A stretch of 64,000 nt of DNA from Boseongicola sp. (GCA_014075275.1 CP046179.1:3481932-3545931), one strand, 5' to 3'. Numbered from the stretch's first letter, positions 36,589 to 45,983 are shown. A program made the numbers and translations. The notes: generated by a model from the letters alone, not told the origin.

Positions 36589-37112
36589 CTCTCCCGATCA
36601 AACGCGGGCATTGCGCAAGAACCAGCGTTTCACTGGATTGCAAGCATCTGCTCGTGTCAAATTGCTGAGCGATTCCGAATGGCGGCTTACGGAAACCAAA
36701 ATGGCATTCAAGAGGTGCTTCAAATGTCGGCAATGGACCGAACGTGGGGTGCTGATGATCAAACCCATCTGACTGGTCGAGATTGTATTTTAGGTCATGA
36801 TCGGCCTCGTTGCCATCGGGAGGATGGTTTCGGGAGCCGGTGGACGGTAGCGCAATGCACTGTGTAGTCGTTTTGTAGTGTTCAATTTGGAAGTTTAGAC
36901 GAAGGAATTTGTGAGTAACTTACGGACAAAACTCCTGACGGGTTGACGTTAACAGCACTTCATTGTCGGAATTCTCGCCTCCATCGAGGTGAAGGCGGCC
37001 ATTATTGATAAAAGGCTGACCAGTAATCACTAACTTTTCTTCGGTATTTTGTGACACTGGTGCCGCCTTGTTCTACAAGGGCCCAAACCAAAAATAAAAC
37101 CTGGAGGACAAA
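36589..37112. other. Intergenic region before the betaine-type transporter
   Basis: About 520 bases without a convincing gene or RNA. Its right part must hold the promoter of the transporter operon. I saw no clear terminator or operator. Confidence 0.5.
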
Positions 37113-38081
37113 ATGAGAATTTCGAAGCTTTTTGCCGGCGTCGTGTTGGCAACAGGGCTCAGCACAACAGCAGCTTTGGCTGATTGCGGTGAAGTGTCTA
37201 TTACCGAAATGGACTGGGCGTCGTCGGCCGTCGTGACGAAAGTCGCTAGTTTCCTGATGACACAGGGCTACGGTTGTGAAGTGACTGCTGTGCCTTCAAC
37301 TACTGTGCCAGCGATCACGTCTCTCGCAGAAACGGGGCAGCCTGACATCGTTACCGAGCTTTGGACGAGCTACACTCCTGTGTATTTCGAACTGCTTGAG
37401 GCCGGTAAGGTTGTCGAGTTGTCTAAAGTTCTTTCTGACGGCGGTGTTGAAGCCTGGTGGATCCCGAAATATCTGGCCGATAAGCATCCCGAGCTAACAA
37501 CGCTTGAAGGTATTCGGGCGAACCCGGAACTTATCGGTGGTCGTTTCCATGATTGTCCAACCGGTTGGGGTTGCGACATCACCAATAACAATAACTTCGT
37601 TGCCGCTGGCCTTGGTGACGCGGGTGTTGAACGTTTCCAGCATGGCTCGGGCGAAACGCTTGCTGCTGCTATCGCGGCTGCATACGAAGATGAAGCGCCT
37701 TGGTTTGGATACTATTGGGCGCCGACTTCGGTTCTGGGGAAGTTTCCAATGGTTCAGGTCGAAATGGGTGACTACGCTCAGGACGTCCACGACTGTAACG
37801 CCCTTGAGGATTGCGCGACACCAGGTCTGTCCGCATACCCAACTGCAGATGTTGTAACTGCTGTGACAACCTCCTTCTCCGAACGTGAGCCGGATGTATC
37901 GGACATGCTTAGCAAAATGACATTCACTAATACCCAAATGGGTGAAGTTCTTGCTTGGCAGGAAAATGAAAATGCGTCCTATGATGAGGCTGCAGTTTAT
38001 TTTCTATCAAACTACAAAGACACTTGGAGCGGGTGGCTGAATGACGATGCCCGCGGCAAGCTCAGCGCGCTCTTGAAGTAA
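37113..38081 (+). CDS. Glycine-betaine/quaternary-amine-type ABC binding protein (OpuAC family)
   Basis: 322 residues. The ATG follows a CTGGAGGA site. A signal peptide (to about residue 24, ending ALA) is followed by an OpuAC fold with many Trp and Tyr residues in likely ligand-facing stretches (MDWASSAV, ELWTSYTPVYF, AWWIPKYLA, APWFGYYWAP). Such aromatic residues can form a box that holds a trimethylammonium group. Four Cys residues in the middle (DCPTGWGC and DCNALEDC) may form disulfides. Ligand candidates are glycine betaine, carnitine, choline or a relative. A strong hairpin follows, before the permease gene. Confidence 0.9.
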   Translation: MRISKLFAGVVLATGLSTTAALADCGEVSITEMDWASSAVVTKVASFLMTQGYGCEVTAVPSTTVPAITSLAETGQPDIVTELWTSYTPVYFELLEAGKVVELSKVLSDGGVEAWWIPKYLADKHPELTTLEGIRANPELIGGRFHDCPTGWGCDITNNNNFVAAGLGDAGVERFQHGSGETLAAAIAAAYEDEAPWFGYYWAPTSVLGKFPMVQVEMGDYAQDVHDCNALEDCATPGLSAYPTADVVTAVTTSFSEREPDVSDMLSKMTFTNTQMGEVLAWQENENASYDEAAVYFLSNYKDTWSGWLNDDARGKLSALLK

Positions 38082-38104
38082 AGCTGTTCGAGTAGAAAAT
38101 CTGG

Positions 38105-38133
38105 TTGACCCGGTAGCTATGCTATCGGGTCAA
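38105..38133 (+). promoter_or_regulatory. Intercistronic hairpin between binding protein and permease
   Basis: A 13-base stem TTGACCCGGTAGC / GCTATCGGGTCAA with one G-U pair and a 3-base loop. There is no T run after it, so it is more likely to stabilise the upstream mRNA or partly reduce readthrough, which would give more binding protein than permease. Confidence 0.6.
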
Positions 38134-38167
38134 TTGCGTACAACCACTTGGGGATGGCGACTGGATC

Positions 38168-39202
38168 ATGGCATTTTATGACGGACTATTCGATGGTTTC
38201 GGGTTGCGGGATTGGTGCGATGCGGACGCAACAGCTTCGCCAATGTCGATGGCGGATTTGCTGGCCCAGGCAAATGGCGAGGGACAGGGTCAATCCAGTG
38301 AAATCTTTCCTTTTCCGTCGCTAGATACCTTAAACGAAAGTTGTGACAAAATTGGTCAAACACGCGACCTGACCGCAAGTATTGAGGAAGGGTTTCTGGC
38401 TGCGAAGTCGACGCTTAAATTCGTGCTTGATCCACTGACGCAGCCTTTGTCCTGGATGCTGGACGGAGCGCTTTGGCTTTTCACCGCGACGCCGTGGTGG
38501 GTCATGGTGCCTTTGTTAGTACTCTTCTCGTGGTACGTGGCCAGGTCCATCGGCGTTACAGTCTTTGTTGCTTTGTCACTGCTGCTGCTGGGGTTTGTTG
38601 ACCATCTTGATGTCGCGATGCAGACGCTTTCGATTATCTTCGTTTGTACAAGTATATCGGTGGTTTTCGGGGTTCCGATCGGGATTGCCATATCGCGGTC
38701 TAACAGGCTGCAAAAGATGATCGTGCCGATACTTGACCTGCTGCAGACATTGCCGACATTTGTCTATTTGATCCCGTTGATATTTCTGTTTTCTGTTACG
38801 GAATCGAAGTTGTATGGCATTGCGATCATCCTTTATGCGATTGTCCCGGTAATTCGGTTAACTGATCTTGGCATCCGATTGGTCGATCAGGACGTGATCG
38901 AAGCGGCCGACGCATTTGGTATGACAAAACGACAAAAGCTGTGGGGCGTTCAACTGCCGTTGGCGTTGCCGAATATCATGGCTGGCATTAACCAGACGAT
39001 CATGATGAGCCTCGCCATGGTTGTCATTGCATCGCTGGTATCTGCGCCTGGGTTGGGCGTCTTGGTCTTGCGCGGCATCCGCAATCTTGAACTGGGTGTT
39101 GGGATCCTTGCGGGCATCGGCATCGTGCTGCTGGCAGTTATTCTGGATCGCACGTCAAAAGCTGCCCTTTCCCGCATCGATAAGAACCACTCAACGCATT
39201 AG
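38168..39202 (+). CDS. Glycine-betaine-type ABC transporter permease (ProW/OpuAB)
   Basis: 344 residues. A hydrophilic N-terminal region of about 95 residues precedes the membrane segments, as in long ProW proteins. The BPD_transp_1 domain carries the ATPase-docking loop (DVIEAADAFGMTKRQKLWGVQLPLALPNIMAG). The start ATG at 38168 has a GGGGATGG-like site. It is the channel for the adjacent ATPase and binding protein. Confidence 0.93.
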   Translation: MAFYDGLFDGFGLRDWCDADATASPMSMADLLAQANGEGQGQSSEIFPFPSLDTLNESCDKIGQTRDLTASIEEGFLAAKSTLKFVLDPLTQPLSWMLDGALWLFTATPWWVMVPLLVLFSWYVARSIGVTVFVALSLLLLGFVDHLDVAMQTLSIIFVCTSISVVFGVPIGIAISRSNRLQKMIVPILDLLQTLPTFVYLIPLIFLFSVTESKLYGIAIILYAIVPVIRLTDLGIRLVDQDVIEAADAFGMTKRQKLWGVQLPLALPNIMAGINQTIMMSLAMVVIASLVSAPGLGVLVLRGIRNLELGVGILAGIGIVLLAVILDRTSKAALSRIDKNHSTH

Positions 39203-39212
39203 GGGCGGGATT

Positions 39213-40262
39213 ATGAATGATATGCCTAAAGTCCGCCTGCGCGGCGTTTACAAAATCTTCGGACCGCGCGGCGGTCAGATGATGAAGCATGTGCACAATG
39301 GTGTCGGCAAGGATGCACTGCTGGCCGACCACGGCCATGTGCTGGGTTTGCAAGACATCAACGTCGATATGCAGGAAGGTGAGATAACCGTCGTCATGGG
39401 GCTGTCGGGATCCGGCAAGTCTACATTGATCCGGCACCTTAACCGCCTGATCAAACCAACGGCCGGAAAGATCTTACTTGATGGCCAGGACGTAACGGCA
39501 TTGTCGCAAACCGACCTGCGCGAGGCGCGCCGCGCGAAAATGGCGATGGTGTTCCAAAAATTCGCGTTGTTGCCCCACCGAACAGTTTTGCAGAACACCG
39601 CCATGGCGCTTGCTGTTCAGGGCGCGGATGCTGCAACCCAGGAAGCGGAAGCGCGAAAGTGGCTTAATCGAGTAGGGCTGTCCGGTAACGAAAACCAATA
39701 CCCTTCGCAATTGTCCGGTGGAATGCAGCAACGGGTCGGTATTGCCCGTGCATTAACCGCAGGTACGGACATCATGTTGATGGATGAAGCCTTCTCGGCG
39801 CTTGATCCGCTGATCCGGACAGACATGCAGGATTTGCTTTTGGAGCTTCAAGTTGAGCTTAAAAAGACAATTATCTTCATCACCCATGATTTGGATGAGG
39901 CACTGAAGCTGGCCGATCATCTGGTGATCTTGAAAGACGGCGCGGTGGTGCAGCAGGGCGAGCCACAGAACATTCTGCTAAATCCGGCTGACCCTTACAT
40001 CGAGGACTTTGTCAGCGATATCAACCGCGCGCGCGTGTTGCGGGTAGGCTCGGTGATGCGGCCTAAAACAGATGGCGATTTTGCCGGTGACGCCAACGTA
40101 GAAGATACTCTTGAAAAGCTGATAGCTGTGTCTGGCGGAGACACGTCTCATGTTTATCGTGTGATGGAAAACGGCAAGCAAGTCGGTGTCCTAGATATGA
40201 AGGATCTCGTCAGAGCCCTGGTTCCCCGGATTTCGAGCACGAGCGCCAGTTCCCAGACGTAG
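39213..40262 (+). CDS. Glycine-betaine-type ABC transporter ATP-binding protein (ProV/OpuAA)
   Basis: 349 residues from the ATG at 39213 after an AGGGGCGGG site. Walker [19 protein letters not shown]-loop FQKFALLPHRT, signature LSGGMQQRVGIARAL, Walker B IMLMDEAFSALDPL and H-loop ITHDLDE are all present. The N-terminal insertion before Walker A (PRGGQMMKHVHNGVGKDALL) and a C-terminal region with CBS-like sequence (about residues 275-340) are typical of ProV-type ATPases that respond to osmolarity. The stop nearly touches the convergent regulator gene. Confidence 0.94.
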   Translation: MNDMPKVRLRGVYKIFGPRGGQMMKHVHNGVGKDALLADHGHVLGLQDINVDMQEGEITVVMGLSGSGKSTLIRHLNRLIKPTAGKILLDGQDVTALSQTDLREARRAKMAMVFQKFALLPHRTVLQNTAMALAVQGADAATQEAEARKWLNRVGLSGNENQYPSQLSGGMQQRVGIARALTAGTDIMLMDEAFSALDPLIRTDMQDLLLELQVELKKTIIFITHDLDEALKLADHLVILKDGAVVQQGEPQNILLNPADPYIEDFVSDINRARVLRVGSVMRPKTDGDFAGDANVEDTLEKLIAVSGGDTSHVYRVMENGKQVGVLDMKDLVRALVPRISSTSASSQT

Positions 40263-40268
40263 TATGTC

Positions 40269-41276
40269 TTACGTCAGCAAATGATGTGGAGAGTGTCCGT
40301 AACGTGCTCGGTAGAGTTTTGAAAAATGGGATGTTGATGTAAAGCCACTTGCGGTCGCGGCTTCCGCAACAGACAAATTAGTTTCAGACAGAAGTGCACG
40401 GCCACGCTGAAGTCGCATGTCAGACAAAAACTTCATCGGTGTAATGTCAGCGTGTCGCTTAAAAAGGCGTTCGATCTGACGGCGGGACTTTCCGATAGCT
40501 TCGCCGACTGCATCAAGGTCAATTTCAGCTTCAATGTTGTCTTCAAAATATCTAACGATCTGAGCTAGTGTCGGATTTCGCGATACAATGCGCGCTGTTA
40601 CAAATGTTTTTTGAAGATCAGACCCGGATCTTTGAAACGGGATTAGGCACATGTTCAATACGCTTTGCGACAGCAATTGCCCGTGATCTTGCTTGATCAG
40701 TTTTGCCCAAAGGTCAGTTGCGGCAGACCCACCAGCACAAGTTACAATTCGACCATCGATGACAAATAGTTGCTCGACTGGTTCAAGCTCTTGATAAATC
40801 TCTTTAAAAGCGGCCTGGTTTTCCCAATGCAAAGTGAAGCTTTTGTTCTTTAGAATGCCAGCTTTTGCCAATGCATATGCGCCCGTGCAAAGGCCGCCAA
40901 CATATCGACCCAATCGCCATTGAAGACGTATCCAGTTCGCGACCGCGTTTGAAGTCATTTCAAGCGGCTCTACGCCAGAGCAAACGAAAATTATTGTGTC
41001 GCGGTCCGTCTCTCTTAAGCCACCATCGACCCCAACTTTTACTCCGTTAGATGCAACAATCGCGTCGCCATCCTCAGAAATCACTTCCCACTGGTAAAGT
41101 GGCCTGCCTGTCAGTTGATTGGCTATTCGCAGCGGTTCAATTGCGGCACTGAATGCAGACATCGAAAACTGAGGTACTAGCAAAAAGACGACATGTTGCG
41201 TGGTGGCCGCTCCGGCAAGTTCAACATGCGCAACGCCCTTAGGAATCAGGCCGCCAGCGTCAGGTTTCTCTGGCAC
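40269..41276 (-). CDS. GlxA-family AraC-type regulator (DJ-1/PfpI plus HTH)
   Basis: 335 residues. The N-terminal DJ-1/PfpI domain (FLLVPQFSMSAFSAAIEPLRIAN ... GGLCTGAYALAKAGIL, ERIVT-like DGRIVTCAGGSAATDL) is followed by two AraC helix-turn-helix units (LDAVGEAIGKSRRQIERLFKRH and LSVAEAATASGFTSTSHFSKLYRARYG). This family includes GbdR (glycine betaine) and CdhR (carnitine) regulators. Its place between the betaine-type transporter and the catabolic cluster supports control by a quaternary amine. It is divergent from a second GlxA-type regulator. Confidence 0.94.
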   Translation of the reverse strand: MPEKPDAGGLIPKGVAHVELAGAATTQHVVFLLVPQFSMSAFSAAIEPLRIANQLTGRPLYQWEVISEDGDAIVASNGVKVGVDGGLRETDRDTIIFVCSGVEPLEMTSNAVANWIRLQWRLGRYVGGLCTGAYALAKAGILKNKSFTLHWENQAAFKEIYQELEPVEQLFVIDGRIVTCAGGSAATDLWAKLIKQDHGQLLSQSVLNMCLIPFQRSGSDLQKTFVTARIVSRNPTLAQIVRYFEDNIEAEIDLDAVGEAIGKSRRQIERLFKRHADITPMKFLSDMRLQRGRALLSETNLSVAEAATASGFTSTSHFSKLYRARYGHSPHHLLT

Positions 41277-41386
41277 TTTGGTACTCCTCCCATCTAGATC
41301 ACCGGTGCGAATTCAGATCCGGCATCATTGCAAAAACCCGCAATTCAATTTATCTAAATTAGTCAAGAAATTGAGGTTTTCCGCCA

Positions 41387-42442
41387 ATGTTGAAAAAATC
41401 GGACTCTCCTATTCACTTGGCAGTTGTCGTCACTCCAAGCTTCAACTGCTTTGCCACAATGGGCTTCATCGATCCATTCCGCGCGGCGAATTACCTCGAA
41501 GGCAGCCAGCTTTTCCGGTGGAGTTTTGTTTCTGAGGCAGGCGGTATTTGCTATGCAAGCAATGGCATAGGAGTTGAATCCGCCCCCATTACTGTAATGC
41601 AAAAAACTACCCCCGACATCGCCGTGATTTCCTCCAGCTGGACGCCCGAGCGCCATGGTTCAAAGAAGATTCTGTTTTGCTTGCGCGAGTGGTCAAAGAA
41701 AAAGGCAAAGATTGCGGGATTGGACACGGGCGCATTTATCATGGCTCAATCGGGTTTGCTAAAAGGCCGGAGAGCGACTGTGCACTATGAACATGTGGAT
41801 GCGTTCGAAGAGCTTTACCCGAATGTTGAAGTGGTTGAAGAGCTTTTTGTCTTAGACGATAGATTTCTTTCCTGTTGCGGTGGCACTGCTTCGGTGGATT
41901 TTGGATTGCACATTTTGCAGGGGATATCCGGGCCAGCATTGGCGAACAGAGCTGCGCGATATATATTCCAGCCCAAGTTGCGGGAACGAGGCGATTGGCA
42001 GCAGCCAGTTGTGGCCGAACCTACTGGGGCAACTGTGCCAGCATTGGTGAAGCGTGTTATCCAGACAATGGAAGATAACCTAGAAACTCCGCTGTCTATT
42101 CCAGAGATCTGCGACTCTGTTGGTTTCTCTCATCGTCAAGTTAGTCGCCTGTTCGCAAAACACATTAAAAAACCGCCCGCAAATTACTATCTGGATATCC
42201 GTCTGGATCGTGCGCGCGGACTGGTTACACAAACCGAAATGTCGATGTTAGAAATTTCGGTGGCGTCAGGATTTTCAAGTCAGGTTCACTTCAGCAGAGC
42301 CTATAAGGAACGTTTCGGACTACCTCCTATCAAGGATCGAAGCGAAGGTCGGATCCCGTTCGAATTTCGGGCCTGGCCGATGTACAGAAAAAAAAGGGAA
42401 ATTACCCCAAAGGCCAAAAAAGATAACCAGAAGGCCAAATGA
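41387..42442 (+). CDS. Second GlxA-family AraC-type regulator
   Basis: 351 residues. The same layout: a DJ-1-like domain (FNCFATMGFIDPFRAANYLEG ... GLDTGAFIMAQSGLLKGRRATVHYEH) and C-terminal AraC HTH (ICDSVGFSHRQVSRLFAKHIKKPPANYYLD, then EISVASGFSSQVHFSRAYKERFG). A Lys-rich C-terminal tail (about 20 residues) is unusual. It heads the catabolic run and is the likely direct activator; the oxygenase starts 80 bases downstream. It differs clearly from the first regulator and is not a recent duplicate. Confidence 0.94.
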   Translation: MLKKSDSPIHLAVVVTPSFNCFATMGFIDPFRAANYLEGSQLFRWSFVSEAGGICYASNGIGVESAPITVMQKTTPDIAVISSSWTPERHGSKKILFCLREWSKKKAKIAGLDTGAFIMAQSGLLKGRRATVHYEHVDAFEELYPNVEVVEELFVLDDRFLSCCGGTASVDFGLHILQGISGPALANRAARYIFQPKLRERGDWQQPVVAEPTGATVPALVKRVIQTMEDNLETPLSIPEICDSVGFSHRQVSRLFAKHIKKPPANYYLDIRLDRARGLVTQTEMSMLEISVASGFSSQVHFSRAYKERFGLPPIKDRSEGRIPFEFRAWPMYRKKREITPKAKKDNQKAK

Positions 42443-42522
42443 GAACATAGGCCTTTTGTGATTTCTGCAAAATGCTCCGAGTCCTATTGCGGGGCTTTCT
42501 CAATCATTCATGGAGGGTCCAG

Positions 42523-43662
42523 GTGACAAATTTTCCTTCGAAGGACGAGTTTCGCCAGATTAGTCGCGGATATGATAACAACCCTTCTCGATCGTTGTCG
42601 CTAAGCGCCGACGCTTACACAGAAAACACATGGTTTAATACGGACGTGGCCGACATAATTGCCAAAACTTGGCAGTGGGTCTGTCACGTCGAAAAACTGC
42701 GTGAGCCTGGGTCTTACACAACCGTTGAAGTTGCAGGCCATCCAATCGCTGTCGTGCGAGACAAGGAAGGCAAACTGCGCGCGTTTTACAATGTCTGTAA
42801 ACACCGCGCCCACGCATTGTTGTCGGGTGACGGGAATACGACCCGAATTATGTGTCCCTATCATGCATGGGTTTATCGCCTAAGCGGGGAACTTGTTCGC
42901 GCGCCAGAAACCGACAATCTTGAAGATTTTCAGCCAAAAGAGATCTGCCTGGACCAAGTGCAGGTCGAAGAATTCTGCGGCTTCATTTATGTCAATTTGG
43001 ATCCTGACGCGGCATCACTTGCATCCACGACAGGCGATCTCGAAACCGAGATCCGCCATTGGGCTCCGGACATTGAAAATCTGACATTTGGCCACCGCTT
43101 GGTCTACGATATCAAGTCCAATTGGAAGAACGTCGTCGACAATTTCCTGGAGTGCTATCACTGCCCGACCGCGCATAAAGACTTCTGTGATCTTGTCGAC
43201 ATGGACACCTATAAAGTCACAACACATGGCATCTATTCCAGCCACATGGCGGACGCCGGCCAGTCGGATAACAGCGCCTATGACGTATCGAACGCGACGG
43301 TGCGCACCCACGCGGTATGGTGGTTGTGGCCAAATACCTGCCTGATGCGCTACCCGGGCCGGTCGTCGATGATCGTGATGAACATTATCCCGGCAGGTCC
43401 GAACCGCACGCTGGAAACCTATGATTTCTATCTTGAGACCCCGGAACCGGTTGAAGCAGAGTTGGACACGATCCGATACATTGATGAGGTCTTGCAAGTC
43501 GAAGACATCGGTCTCGTTGAAAGTGTTCAGCGTGGCATGGAAACGCCTGCATTCCGACAAGGGCGCATCGTGAATGATCCTGAAGGATCCGGTAAATCAG
43601 AGCATGCTGTTCATCATTTCCATGGTCTCATACTGGACGCATACGAAAAGGCGGCACCGTGA
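42523..43662 (+). CDS. Rieske oxygenase, quaternary-amine (GbcA/CntA-like) type
   Basis: 379 residues from the GTG at 42523, after a GGAGGG site. The Rieske 2Fe-2S ligands are C92, H94, C111 and H114. The mononuclear iron site is in NFLECYHCPTAH (H213 and H218). The residue next to it is E210, where most Rieske oxygenases have Asp; carnitine monooxygenase CntA has Glu there. The C-terminus (VESVQRGMETPAFRQGRI) also follows that group. It should hydroxylate or demethylate a trimethylammonium compound. Glycine betaine, carnitine and proline betaine are all possible. The GTGA overlap with the sulfatase gene shows co-translation. Confidence 0.88.
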   Translation: MTNFPSKDEFRQISRGYDNNPSRSLSLSADAYTENTWFNTDVADIIAKTWQWVCHVEKLREPGSYTTVEVAGHPIAVVRDKEGKLRAFYNVCKHRAHALLSGDGNTTRIMCPYHAWVYRLSGELVRAPETDNLEDFQPKEICLDQVQVEEFCGFIYVNLDPDAASLASTTGDLETEIRHWAPDIENLTFGHRLVYDIKSNWKNVVDNFLECYHCPTAHKDFCDLVDMDTYKVTTHGIYSSHMADAGQSDNSAYDVSNATVRTHAVWWLWPNTCLMRYPGRSSMIVMNIIPAGPNRTLETYDFYLETPEPVEAELDTIRYIDEVLQVEDIGLVESVQRGMETPAFRQGRIVNDPEGSGKSEHAVHHFHGLILDAYEKAAP

Positions 43663-45182
43663 CGAAACCAAACATATTGGTGATCATGGCCGATCAGCTC
43701 ACGCCGCACTTCACCGGAGCTTACGGCCACAAAGTCGCCAAAACACCGCATCTTGACGCGCTCGCTGCGCGCGGGGTGCGGTTTGACGCTGCCTATTGCA
43801 ATTCGCCACTTTGCGCGCCATCGCGTTTTGCGTTCATGTCCGGCCAGTTGATCAGCCGGATTGCCGCCTACGATAACGCGTCGGAATTTCGTTCGACGGT
43901 TCCGACTTTTGCGCATTACCTCAAGGGGTTGGGATACAAGACCTGTCTATCCGGCAAAATGCATTTTGTCGGCCCAGACCAAAAACATGGTTTTGAAGAT
44001 CGGATAACGACCGATATCTACCCGTCTGATTTCGCATGGACACCTGATTGGGAAGCCGCGGACGAACGGATCGATAAGTGGTATCACAACATGCAGACGG
44101 TCAAGGAAAGTGGCATGGCTGTTGCCACATATCAGACCGATTATGATGATGAAGTTGGTTTTGCCGCAAACCGTTGGCTAATCAACCGGGGCAGAGATCG
44201 TGCCGCTGGAAACGATACGCCATTTGCGATGGTGGCCAGCTTTATCCACCCGCATGACCCTTATGTTGCTAAGCCAGAATTCTGGAACATGTACTCAGAC
44301 GATGAAATCGACATGCCGGAATATGTGCTGTCGCCCGAGGAACAAGACCCTGGTTCGCGTCGTGTGATGGATGGGATTGAGGCCAGTTACGTGCCTTTGA
44401 CCGACGAGGAAGTGCGCCGCGCTCGTCGTGCCTATCTGGCCAATGTAAGCTATTTTGACAGTAAAATCGGCGAACTTGTCAAAACGCTGGATGATATCGG
44501 CGAGCTTGAAAACACCATCGTCATTGTGACTGCGGACCACGGCGATATGCTGGGCGAACGCGGCCTGTGGTATAAGATGACTTTCTTCGAACATTCCGCG
44601 CGCGTGCCATTGGTCATGGCTGGTCCGGGAATTGCACAGGGCGAAATTCCCAATGCATGTTCTCTGGTTGATATCTTGCCAACTCTGGTCGAATTCGCTG
44701 GTGGCGATCATACGACATTGGGCGAGCCGGTTGACGGGCGCAGCCTTGCATCCCTGACCCGTGGAGATGGTAGTGACGCAGACGAAGCTATCGGCGAATA
44801 CTGTGCCGAAATGACGGCATACCCGGTCTTTATGATCCGCCGCGGCACCTTGAAATATATTCACTGCGATCCTGATCCGCCTCAACTTTTCGATCTGGCA
44901 GAGGATCCGCTGGAAAAAGTGAATGTGGCGCATGATCCAAGATATGCCAATGTTGCAGGCGATTTTGCGGCAGAGGTCGCTGAACGCTGGGACAGTGAAA
45001 AACTGCGGCAGGACATCATCAGCACTCAAAAATCCCGGCGCGCTTTGCACGCCACAATGGAAGCCGGAGCTGGCGAGCATTGGGATTACAACCCACCTTC
45101 GGACGCCTCAAATCAGTATGTGCGCAATCACATGGACTGGACTGAAGCCGCTGTGCGTTATCGCCTTGAGGCAAAGGAATAA
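43659..45182 (+). CDS. betC: Choline-sulfatase-like type I sulfatase
   Basis: 507 residues. The formylglycine motif is C52-A-P-S-R (SPLCAPSRFAFMSG). Metal and active-site pieces are NILVIMADQ, GKMHFVGPD, HPHDPY and TADHGDMLGE. The N-terminus, the DRITTDIYPSDFAWTPDW region and the C-terminal HWDYNPPSDASNQYVRNHMD tail are all features of BetC, which cuts choline-O-sulfate to choline and sulfate. The Cys must be matured by a formylglycine-generating enzyme, not seen in this window. The start GTG at 43659 overlaps the oxygenase stop. A sulfate ester of a related quaternary amine is an alternative substrate. Confidence 0.9.
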   Translation: MTKPNILVIMADQLTPHFTGAYGHKVAKTPHLDALAARGVRFDAAYCNSPLCAPSRFAFMSGQLISRIAAYDNASEFRSTVPTFAHYLKGLGYKTCLSGKMHFVGPDQKHGFEDRITTDIYPSDFAWTPDWEAADERIDKWYHNMQTVKESGMAVATYQTDYDDEVGFAANRWLINRGRDRAAGNDTPFAMVASFIHPHDPYVAKPEFWNMYSDDEIDMPEYVLSPEEQDPGSRRVMDGIEASYVPLTDEEVRRARRAYLANVSYFDSKIGELVKTLDDIGELENTIVIVTADHGDMLGERGLWYKMTFFEHSARVPLVMAGPGIAQGEIPNACSLVDILPTLVEFAGGDHTTLGEPVDGRSLASLTRGDGSDADEAIGEYCAEMTAYPVFMIRRGTLKYIHCDPDPPQLFDLAEDPLEKVNVAHDPRYANVAGDFAAEVAERWDSEKLRQDIISTQKSRRALHATMEAGAGEHWDYNPPSDASNQYVRNHMDWTEAAVRYRLEAKE

Positions 45183-45188
45183 ACCAAC

Positions 45189-45983
45189 ATGAAACTATCT
45201 GGAAAGTCAGCTTTGGTCACAGGCGGCCGTGGCGGTATAGGGCGCGCAATTGTTGCCCGCTTTCTTAAAGAAGGTGCCACGGTTTACGCAGCGGATCTCA
45301 CTGAACAAGGCTCGCTTGCCGCGCACGACGAAGATGGCAGCCATTTTGTTAGACTGGATGTGACATCAGAAGCCGACGCGATTGCCGCGATGGCGCGTGT
45401 GAACGCTGAGCAGGGCAAGCTGGATATTCTGGTGAACGCGGCTGGAATCGAAATCGAAAAGACCATCGAAGATACGACACTGGATGAGTGGAACAAAAGC
45501 TTCGCGGTCAACTGCACCGGCACCTTTCTGACATCGAAACACGCGCTGCCTTTGATGCGTTCTGCAGCCAAGTCCGGCAGCAGCGCCAGCATCATCAACT
45601 TCGGGTCATATGACGGATTTATCGCCGACCCCGGCCTTGCAGCGTATTGCGCCACTAAAGGGGCGGTTCATGCTCTGACGCGGGCGATGGCCTGTGACCA
45701 TGGCCCGGAAGGCATCCGTGTCAATGCAATCTGCCCCGGCTATATCGACACGCCGATGCTGCAAAGTTTCTTTGAGGGTGACGGCTCTGGCGGTGGAGGA
45801 GGCAACATCGAAAGCCTGCAAAAGGCAGTGCGCGATGTGCACCCGATGCGGACCTATGGAACGCCTGATGACATCGCAAACCTGGTAAATTGGTTGGCTT
45901 CGGATGAAGCGCGATATGCGTCAGGACAGCTTTGGGTCTTGGATGGCGGTCTGTCAGCGCAAGTCCAGCAAATGAAACTCTGA
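45189..45983 (+). CDS. Short-chain dehydrogenase (SDR)
   Basis: 264 residues. NAD-binding TGGRGGIGRAI at the start, DILVNAAG, a Ser-Tyr-Lys active site (INFGSYDGFIADPGLAAYCATKG), ICPGYIDTPML and SGQLWVLDGG end. It oxidises or reduces a secondary alcohol or ketone. A Gly-rich loop (EGDGSGGGGGNIE) near residue 200 is unusual. It sits 6 bases after the sulfatase. 3-Hydroxybutyrate-type activity on the acetoacetate released by the BKACE enzyme is possible but unproven. Confidence 0.92.
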   Translation: MKLSGKSALVTGGRGGIGRAIVARFLKEGATVYAADLTEQGSLAAHDEDGSHFVRLDVTSEADAIAAMARVNAEQGKLDILVNAAGIEIEKTIEDTTLDEWNKSFAVNCTGTFLTSKHALPLMRSAAKSGSSASIINFGSYDGFIADPGLAAYCATKGAVHALTRAMACDHGPEGIRVNAICPGYIDTPMLQSFFEGDGSGGGGGNIESLQKAVRDVHPMRTYGTPDDIANLVNWLASDEARYASGQLWVLDGGLSAQVQQMKL

